Origin: Chrysiogenales bacterium
GTDB taxonomy: Bacteria; Acidobacteriota; Aminicenantia; UBA2199
Assembly: GCA_004525465.1 (NCBI GenBank)
Contig: SPCN01000038.1
Location: forward strand, 1-12,885
Reading direction: 5' to 3'
DNA length: 12,885 bases
Shown: positions 1-4,627 of the stretch, piece by piece
Layout: each line of letters starts with the position of its first letter
Position numbering within the stretch: the first letter of the stretch is position 1
Made by a program: the position numbers and the translations under genes
Notes under the pieces: model-generated
What the model was told of the DNA's origin: nothing
What the model saw: only the letters and a program-made list of their open reading frames with translations
Database searches by the model: none

Positions 1-2
1 GC

Positions 3-1256
3 CTATTGCCCCTCGCCCATCGCCTCTTTTAAATACTCCCTCATTAAGTTCAACGCGCAATAAATGCTGCGCGTTTTAACGATCTCACGGCTGCCTGAAA
101 AGATCTGGTGCAGGCCCTTGTCGAAATTCTCGGCGCTGAGATGAATGTAAACCAGGCCCAAGGGCTTGCCCGTAGTCTCGCCGCCGGGGCCGGCGATGCC
201 GGTAATGGCCAAGCCGATATCGGCCTGGCACAACCGCCGTACCCCCACGGCCATTTCCCCTGCAGTTGCCGCGGATACGGCACCGTGTTTTTTCAGCGTT
301 GCTTCGTCCACTCCTAAAATGCCGCTTTTCAAACTGTTAGCGTAGGCAATCACACCGCCCAGGAAGACCTCGGAACTGCCAACCACGTTGGTAATCAGGT
401 GGCCAAGGCCGCCGCCGCTGCAACTTTCGGCCACGGCCAGGGTTAGCTTGCGGTTTTTCAATTCCTGCACAATGGCTTCGGGCAGCGATATGTTTTTTTC
501 GGCAAAAATGAAATCCTTCAGCCGCTCCCGCACCTTGTCGGCCAATTCATCGGTCAGGCGCCGGGCTTCTTCATCCGAATTCTTGGAGCGGCCCAGGAAA
601 TGGAGCTCGATCACCCCCGGAGAAGCCAAAATGGTGGTAACCGGGTTTCGGTACTTGCGGTAAATATCGGCGCAGCGGGCGTCGGTTTCCGACTCGCTGA
701 TGCCGGTCAATTTGAAGCTGCGGGTATAGATATGATAATTGGCGACCGGAACGAGATATTTTTCAAAGACGCTCTCGAAAATAGGTATCATTTCGTTGGG
801 CGGTCCGGGGAGAAGCAGCACCTTGCAGCTGCCGCTGTCGACATACAAACCGGGTGCAGTGCCGTCCGGATTGGCGATGACCTCGGCGCCTTCGATGACA
901 AAGGCCTGGCGGGCATTGATCTCGGGCATGGTGATGCCTCGGCGCCGGAAAATTTTTTTCAGGTCGGCCACGATCTCTTCCTGAAAAACCAGGTTTTTTT
1001 TCAGGGCTGTGGCCACGGCTTCGCGGGTGATGTCGTCCTCGGTCGGGCCCAGCCCGCCGCTGAGGATCACCAGCTGGGCGCGCTGACAGGCTTTTTTGAC
1101 GATCCAGGCCAGGTTGTCCATGTGGTCGCCCACCACCACCTTCATGTCCATCAGTATTCCCTTTTCGCGCAAACGCCTGGCCACGTACAGGGAATTTGTA
1201 TCGACACGGTCCAAGTCGAGCAGCTCACTACCGACCGCTATGAAAATAGCTCGCAT
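3..1256 (-). CDS. cinA: CinA-family protein (MoaB-like domain plus NMN amidohydrolase domain)
   Basis: Complete 417-residue protein of normal CinA length. The N-terminal half is the MoaB-like COG1058 domain, with GSELL near residue 9, SGGLGPTEDD at 66-75 and PGPPNEM at 150-156. The C-terminal half (about 255-410) is the PncC-type domain, with AESCSGGGLGHLIT at 276-289, GGVIAYANSLK at 300-310, GAVSAATAGEMA at 325-336 and ITGIAGPGG at 351-359. In other CinA proteins the C-terminal domain deamidates nicotinamide mononucleotide for NAD recycling and the N-terminal domain has ADP-ribose pyrophosphatase activity; both are inferred here from family. The ATG at 1256 is preceded by AGAAGGT. The usual GTELLLG start is replaced by GSELLDLD, a form I associate with Acidobacteria-like CinA. 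The gene appears monocistronic, with its own promoter. The TAG stop is at 3-5, so nothing is missing. Confidence 0.95.
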   Translation of the reverse strand: MRAIFIAVGSELLDLDRVDTNSLYVARRLREKGILMDMKVVVGDHMDNLAWIVKKACQRAQLVILSGGLGPTEDDITREAVATALKKNLVFQEEIVADLKKIFRRRGITMPEINARQAFVIEGAEVIANPDGTAPGLYVDSGSCKVLLLPGPPNEMIPIFESVFEKYLVPVANYHIYTRSFKLTGISESETDARCADIYRKYRNPVTTILASPGVIELHFLGRSKNSDEEARRLTDELADKVRERLKDFIFAEKNISLPEAIVQELKNRKLTLAVAESCSGGGLGHLITNVVGSSEVFLGGVIAYANSLKSGILGVDEATLKKHGAVSAATAGEMAVGVRRLCQADIGLAITGIAGPGGETTGKPLGLVYIHLSAENFDKGLHQIFSGSREIVKTRSIYCALNLMREYLKEAMGEGQ

Positions 1257-1272
1257 ATTTTACCTTCTGGCC

Positions 1273-1301
1273 CTTATAACTGAAAAGACGATGACTGTCA
1301 A
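1273..1301 (-). promoter_or_regulatory. Candidate sigma70-type promoter P1 of cinA
   Basis: On the minus strand, a perfect -35 box TTGACA (1301-1296) and a -10 box TATAAG (1278-1273) are separated by 17 bp. The box spacing is ideal. The start point would fall near 1266, only about ten bases before the cinA ATG at 1256, so the transcript would carry a very short leader and could begin inside the AGAAGGT ribosome site. No mapping data; inferred from sequence only. Confidence 0.5.
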
Positions 1302-1330
1302 TAATATATCATCCGGTCAAGGCCCGTGCT

Positions 1331-1359
1331 TATTTACTTTCGCTGGGGCTGAATTTCAA
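1331..1359 (-). promoter_or_regulatory. Candidate upstream promoter P2 of cinA
   Basis: On the minus strand, TTGAAA (1359-1354) and TAAATA (1336-1331) are separated by 17 bp. The boxes are weaker than those of P1, but this promoter would give a leader of about 65 bases that keeps the whole cinA ribosome site. It could be the main promoter if P1 lies too close to the start codon. Confidence 0.3.
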
Positions 1360-1370
1360 TTGACAAATAG

Positions 1371-1412
1371 AAACAAAGAAAAAGATGTAGGGATTTGATT
1401 AATCAAATCCCT
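1371..1412 (-). terminator. Perfect 24-bp palindrome with T-rich tail, probable terminator of the fumarase gene
   Basis: Positions 1389-1412 form a perfect palindrome with arms AGGGATTTGATT and AATCAAATCCCT. As RNA it folds into a 10-bp stem with a TTAA loop. Read on the minus strand it is followed by ACATCTTTTTCTTTGTTT (1388-1371), a U-rich though interrupted tail. It lies about 95 bp past the fumarase stop codon and upstream of the cinA promoters, so termination of fumarase transcription is the simplest role. A two-fold protein-binding site is the alternative. The TTGAT..ATCAA half-sites resemble FNR half-sites, but their 2-bp spacing differs from the 4 bp FNR requires. Confidence 0.5.
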
Positions 1413-1506
1413 TCACAATTTCTACCTTGGTAATCTCCATACCCAACAGAGCTGAGAAGTCCCCGGCAAGGGGGGATAAGAGCTGCAGAAAATTTATTAT
1501 AAGGCT

Positions 1507-2358
1507 CTAAAAATCGATCTCGACGATACGGTGCGAATGGCAGTTGATGTTCACTGCCACCGGGAAGGAAGCGATGTGGCAGGGGTGGCTGACGATGTGC
1601 ACGGCCAGTGACGTGGTGCGCCCGCCCATGCCCATGGGGCCGATGCCCAGTTTGTTGATCCTGTCGAAGATGCGTTTTTCCATTTCAGCGTAGGCCGGTT
1701 CGGTATGGGCACTGCCCACGGGCTTGCGCAGCAGGGCTTTTTTGGCCAGCAGCGCCGAAGTATCGAAATTGCCGCCGATGCCAACACCGACCACGGTGGG
1801 CGGACAGGGATTGGGGCCGGCCTTGGAGACCGTTTCCACCACGAAATCCTCGATGCCCTTGGCCCCGGCCGACGGGGCCATCATCTTCAGGGCGCTCATG
1901 TTCTCCGAACCGCCGCCCTTGGCCATGAAGGTGATTTTGAAAGCATCGCCGGCAACCACCTCCCAGTGGATGAAAACCGGGGTGTTGTCGCCTGTATTCT
2001 TGCGGCTAAGCGGATCGCAGACCGACTTGCGCAGGTAGCCTTCGCCGTAGCCCTCGCTGGTACCCTGGCTGATGGCGTCGCGCAGGCTTTTGAATCCGGC
2101 GTACTCCAACTGCACCGCTTCGCCCATCTCAACGAAAAAAACGGCCAGACCGGTGTCCTGGCACATGGCCAGTTTATCTGAAGCCGCGATGTCGGCGTTC
2201 TGCAGGATCTGCTTGAGGATCACCTGGCCGCCCGGCGCTTCTTCAGTGCTCAGACAATTTTGGACCAGCTTTTTTAAATCCGGGTCAATGTTGAAATTGG
2301 CGTCCTGAACGGCTTGCTTGATCTTCTCTTTCACTTCTGAAAGGTTGACTTTTTTCAT
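1507..2358 (-). CDS. Class I (4Fe-4S) fumarate hydratase, alpha subunit (TtdA/FumA N-terminal type)
   Basis: The 283-residue protein matches the alpha subunit of two-subunit class I fumarases, which interconvert fumarate and L-malate with an oxygen-sensitive 4Fe-4S cluster. Three cysteines lie in the expected cluster contexts: C66 in AMCQDTG, C185 in GPNPCPPTVVG and C273 in INCHSHR. GGGSENMSALKM (148-159) and GIGPMGMGGRTTS (238-250) are also typical. The ATG at 2358 follows GAGGGG by three bases. A beta subunit normally follows directly; here the next gene is cinA, and no beta-like sequence occurs in the window. Tartrate dehydratase alpha is a close relative and cannot be fully excluded, but the malic enzyme next door favours fumarase. 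The gene has its own promoter-like sequence and a palindrome downstream. Confidence 0.9.
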   Translation of the reverse strand: MKKVNLSEVKEKIKQAVQDANFNIDPDLKKLVQNCLSTEEAPGGQVILKQILQNADIAASDKLAMCQDTGLAVFFVEMGEAVQLEYAGFKSLRDAISQGTSEGYGEGYLRKSVCDPLSRKNTGDNTPVFIHWEVVAGDAFKITFMAKGGGSENMSALKMMAPSAGAKGIEDFVVETVSKAGPNPCPPTVVGVGIGGNFDTSALLAKKALLRKPVGSAHTEPAYAEMEKRIFDRINKLGIGPMGMGGRTTSLAVHIVSHPCHIASFPVAVNINCHSHRIVEIDF

Positions 2359-2396
2359 TTTCCCCTCATGAAATTAAATTCAAGGCAGTAAGGTGT

Positions 2397-2425
2397 ACTT
2401 TATATTTTTTTGGACCATTAGTCAA
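2397..2425 (-). promoter_or_regulatory. Candidate promoter of the fumarase alpha gene
   Basis: On the minus strand, TTGACT (2425-2420), a 17-bp spacer and TAAAGT (2402-2397). An overlapping TATAAA (2404-2399) gives an alternative -10 at 15-bp spacing. The predicted leader is about 35 bases. The same two boxes with the same spacing precede the malic enzyme gene (4143-4171), which raises confidence in both. Confidence 0.4.
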
Positions 2426-2472
2426 GGGTGTTTTCATTTTAAGAATCGCCATTCCTGACCTCACCCCGATCT

Positions 2473-2545
2473 CATCTCCGCATATCCTCCTTCACTCAGA
2501 GCCTCACCTCCCAACCCTTTCTCCTGAAGGCGAGGGGGAGGACAA
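2473..2545 (+). repeat. Degenerate palindromic repeat, copy A
   Basis: This pyrimidine-rich stretch turns purine-rich at about 2526, giving an imperfect stem around a GAAGGC-type turn (roughly 2516-2525 against 2532-2541, with G-T pairs). Its second half, from 2502, aligns with the reverse complement of copy B (2581-2620), matching at about three quarters of positions over some 36 bases. Its first part also shares an exact ten-base word, CATCTCCGCA (2473-2482), with copy B in inverted orientation. No protein-coding signal is seen. It resembles dispersed intergenic repeats of the CCTCACCCC...GGGGAGG type common in many bacterial genomes. Confidence 0.45.
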
Positions 2546-2580
2546 CAGCATCTACCTGTCAAGCAAAAACTCCGTGTATC

Positions 2581-2620
2581 CTCTTGCCCCTTCTCCTTTA
2601 GGGGAAGGGGTGCGGAGATG
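2581..2620 (-). repeat. Degenerate palindromic repeat, copy B, inverted relative to copy A
   Basis: Contains a stem with arms CCCCTTCTCC (2587-2596) and GGGGAAGGGG (2601-2610), one T-G pair and a TTTA loop. TGCGGAGATG at 2611-2620 is the exact inverse of CATCTCCGCA in copy A. It lies just past the malic enzyme stop codon on the minus strand but has no T-run after the stem, so it is a poor intrinsic terminator. It might still stabilise the 3' end of the malic enzyme mRNA, as REP-like elements do. Confidence 0.5.
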
Positions 2621-2630
2621 GGGCCAGGCT

Positions 2631-4088
2631 TTACTTCACCGCCTCCACGGCCTTTTTGATCGCGTCCTCAAGCAGCTTGATATCCGGCTCCTTGATGAAA
2701 TTGTTCTTCATCAGCAGGCCCATGGCGTCGCGCGCTTCCTTGATGTCGGCCATGGTTTTATTAAAGACCTCGTCCCAGGTTTTTTCGATGCGGGCCACGC
2801 CGTTCTTCACGGCCTCGACCGCCACGTCGGCGGCTTCCTGGGCGAAGACCTCGGTCTCGTCCATTGTGGGCATGATGCGCTCAGGATTGATGCCACCATG
2901 CTTCTGGGCGAAGTTGGCCATGGAATAGGCGGCGGCAATGGCCATCTCGTCGGTGATCTTTTTGGCGCGCACTATCAGCGCTCCCTTGAGGATGCCCGGG
3001 AAGCCCAGCGAGTTGTTTACCTGGTTGGGGAAGTCGCCGCGGCCCGTGGCCACGATATAGGCCCCGGCTTCCTTGGCCGCGTAGGGGTAAATTTCCGGCA
3101 CCGGGTTGGCACAAGCGAAGACGATGGCCTTGGCAGCCATCTTTTTGATCCATTCCGGCTTGACCGTGTTCGGACCGGGTTTGCTGACGGCAATGAGCAC
3201 GTCGGCGCCGTTTATCGCCTTTTCGATGTCGGTAACGCGGCCGGGGTTCGTCTTCTGGCAGAGTTCCCACTTGCGGTAAAAGGCCGGGTCGGCCTTGATG
3301 TCGTCGCGCCCAAGGTGCAAGGTGCCGGTGGTGTCGAACATGATCATTTTGCCAGGATCGCCGCCGGCCTGGATTATCAGCCGCGCGATGGTGGTATTGG
3401 CTGCTCCGGCGCCATAAAAAACGATGCGGACCTTTGCCAGCTCCTTGCCGGCGACACGCAGGGCGTTGATCAGCCCGGCCAGGGTCACCGACCCCGTGCC
3501 CTGGGCGTCGTCGTGCCAGACCGGAATGTTGCACTGCTCACGCAACGTGTCGAGCACTTTATAACAATTGGGCTGTGAGATGTCTTCGAGGTTGACCGCC
3601 CCGAAACTGGGTTCGGCCATCTTGACAAACTCGATGATCTTGTCGGGATCATGCTTGCCCTTGTCGTTGTAGCTGTTGACGCACAGGGCCACGCCGTCGA
3701 CACCGCCGAGATATTTCATTAAAAAGGCCTTGCCTTCCATGACGCCCAGGCCGCCCGAAGGGGTGCAGTCGCCGTCGCCCAGCACACGGGTGGAATCGGA
3801 AACCACGGCCACCAGGTTGCCGCGATTGGACAGGTCGAAGGATGTATCATTGTTATCGCGGATGGTGGTCGAAACCTTGGAGACGCCGGGAGTGTACCAG
3901 ACGTTGAACCAGTTGAAGCCGTACACTCCGGCCTTGGGCATGGTGGCGATTTTGCCACCGTAAAATTTGTGGCAGGTGTAGGCCAACTCTTTTAAAAATA
4001 CGGTCTTGGCTTTGGCCAGCTGTTCCTGTGTGAAATTGTCCGGAAACAGTTCGTTCAGGTTGGCTAATCCCAGATCGGGTTTCTTCAT
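2631..4088 (-). CDS. Malic enzyme (oxaloacetate-decarboxylating malate dehydrogenase)
   Basis: The 485-residue protein oxidatively decarboxylates L-malate to pyruvate and CO2 using NAD(P). The malic N-terminal domain (about 30-210) carries WYTPGVSKV (64-72, the catalytic Tyr context), VVSDSTRVLGDGD (95-107), VMEGKA (116-121), NLEDI (166-170) and WHDDAQGTG (191-199, metal-site aspartates). The NAD-binding domain shows FYGAGAANTTIA (224-235), FACANPVPEI (324-333) and ATGRGDFPNQVNNSLGFPG (347-365). Several signatures differ from common bacterial forms, where HDDQHGT and a VLGLGDIG-type motif are expected, so this is a divergent subgroup. Two adjacent ATGs exist at 4091 and 4088; the second lies six bases after AGGAGG and is preferred. 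The gene has its own promoter. Cofactor preference cannot be read safely from the sequence. Confidence 0.9.
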   Translation of the reverse strand: MKKPDLGLANLNELFPDNFTQEQLAKAKTVFLKELAYTCHKFYGGKIATMPKAGVYGFNWFNVWYTPGVSKVSTTIRDNNDTSFDLSNRGNLVAVVSDSTRVLGDGDCTPSGGLGVMEGKAFLMKYLGGVDGVALCVNSYNDKGKHDPDKIIEFVKMAEPSFGAVNLEDISQPNCYKVLDTLREQCNIPVWHDDAQGTGSVTLAGLINALRVAGKELAKVRIVFYGAGAANTTIARLIIQAGGDPGKMIMFDTTGTLHLGRDDIKADPAFYRKWELCQKTNPGRVTDIEKAINGADVLIAVSKPGPNTVKPEWIKKMAAKAIVFACANPVPEIYPYAAKEAGAYIVATGRGDFPNQVNNSLGFPGILKGALIVRAKKITDEMAIAAAYSMANFAQKHGGINPERIMPTMDETEVFAQEAADVAVEAVKNGVARIEKTWDEVFNKTMADIKEARDAMGLLMKNNFIKEPDIKLLEDAIKKAVEAVK

Positions 4089-4110
4089 CATAGACCTCCT
4101 TAATGTTGTT

Positions 4111-4129
4111 AACAAATAAACTATTCGTT
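4111..4129. promoter_or_regulatory. Operator-like dyad in the malic enzyme leader
   Basis: AACAAATA (4111-4118) and TATTCGTT (4122-4129) are inverted copies around a 3-bp centre, with one mismatch (a G-T pair in RNA). The dyad lies between the predicted -10 box (4148-4143) and the ribosome site, where a repressor could block transcription. The region is A+T-rich, so a chance match is quite possible. Confidence 0.2.
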
Positions 4130-4142
4130 TGCCTTAAAATCA

Positions 4143-4171
4143 ACTTTAAAGATTTTGTTTTCAATAGTCAA
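4143..4171 (-). promoter_or_regulatory. Candidate promoter of the malic enzyme gene
   Basis: On the minus strand, TTGACT (4171-4166), a 17-bp spacer and TAAAGT (4148-4143), box-for-box identical to the fumarase promoter candidate. It lies within the 122-bp gap between the PqqD-like gene and the malic enzyme and predicts a leader of about 50 bases. Confidence 0.45.
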
Positions 4172-4210
4172 GAATTAAATATTTTTTGTTGCATCCCGGT
4201 CCTGCAATCA

Positions 4211-4546
4211 TTATCCGCGCCAACGCACGAAACCGTCGCGGGCCAGCATGGCGAAAAATCGGGCTAGGCGGGGCTCGGCCGGTTCGATCTTGGCCGCGAA
4301 CGCCTGCTTTAGAATGACGCTGATCTGCAGAATGGTGCGTTGGCCGTCGGTTTCGAGCCAGGCGGCCGAACCCAGATCATCGAGATGGATGTGAAAATCC
4401 TGGTTGCGGCCCAGCCAGCCGATGATCTTTTTCAAGAGTTTGTTTTTGGTTTTTTCCTTGATTAAAAAAACCTTGCCTTTTGCATCCCGGTCCCATTGAC
4501 AGTTCTGCAGCGGCACATATTCAAGGATATTATCTTTTTTTTCCAT
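4211..4546 (-). CDS. PqqD-like small protein (RRE-type fold), function unknown
   Basis: 111 residues with no signal peptide or membrane segment. The C-terminal two thirds (about 50-110) looks like a PqqD-family domain: FHIHLDDLGSAAWLETDGQR (51-70), a helix ISVILKQAFAAKIEP, then a winged-helix-like end ARFFAMLARDGFVRW. Family members bind precursor peptides for radical SAM enzymes (PqqA with PqqE), and many stand-alone homologues have no known partner. No precursor peptide or radical SAM gene lies in this window, so a RiPP role is not supported by context. The Lys-rich N-terminus is distinct. The ATG at 4546 has no clear ribosome site (a TTTTATA run precedes it) and lies 81 bp after the OPT transporter stop codon, so co-transcription with that gene is likely. 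Confidence 0.65.
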   Translation of the reverse strand: MEKKDNILEYVPLQNCQWDRDAKGKVFLIKEKTKNKLLKKIIGWLGRNQDFHIHLDDLGSAAWLETDGQRTILQISVILKQAFAAKIEPAEPRLARFFAMLARDGFVRWRG

Positions 4547-4554
4547 TATAAAAT

Positions 4555-4583
4555 GTAAGGGCGACCCGGCGGGTCGCCCCTAC
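4555..4583. repeat. GC-rich perfect-arm palindrome between the OPT and PqqD-like genes
   Basis: Arms GGGCGACCC (4559-4567) and GGGTCGCCC (4571-4579) flank a GGC loop. The stem extends through one mismatch to GTA (4555-4557) and TAC (4581-4583). It is followed, on the minus strand, by TTACATTTTATA rather than a T-run, so it is not a classic terminator and more likely a dispersed REP-like element. It could still attenuate transcription or protect the 3' end of the OPT mRNA, and it sits only about nine bases before the PqqD-like start codon. Confidence 0.7.
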
Positions 4584-4596
4584 CCTATTTTTTCTT

Positions 4597-4624
4597 AACC
4601 GTAAACCGTACGCCGTATACCGTT
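4597..4624. repeat. Short tandem repeat, four 7-bp units
   Basis: Four consecutive heptamers on the plus strand: AACCGTA, AACCGTA, CGCCGTA and TACCGTT. The shared core is CCGTA. The array ends three bases before the OPT transporter stop codon. Too short for a CRISPR array and without spacers. Confidence 0.6.
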
Positions 4625-4627
4625 TTA

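Noticed and set aside
1394..1407. FNR-like operator in the palindrome near cinA
   Set aside because: The half-sites TTGAT and ATCAA are separated by 2 bp, not the 4 bp needed for FNR or CRP-type dimers.
2574..3578. Plus-strand open frame of 334 codons over the malic enzyme
   Set aside because: Antisense shadow with Gly/His/Asp-rich composition. The malic enzyme on the minus strand explains the region.
4544..4549. TATAAT as a -10 promoter box at the PqqD-like start codon
   Set aside because: It overlaps the start codon, and the correctly spaced -35 position falls inside the GC-rich palindrome with no match. No later in-frame ATG would leave an intact PqqD-like domain.
4555..4624. CRISPR-like array from the palindrome and heptamer repeats
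   Set aside because: The units are 7 bp without spacers and there are no cas genes nearby.
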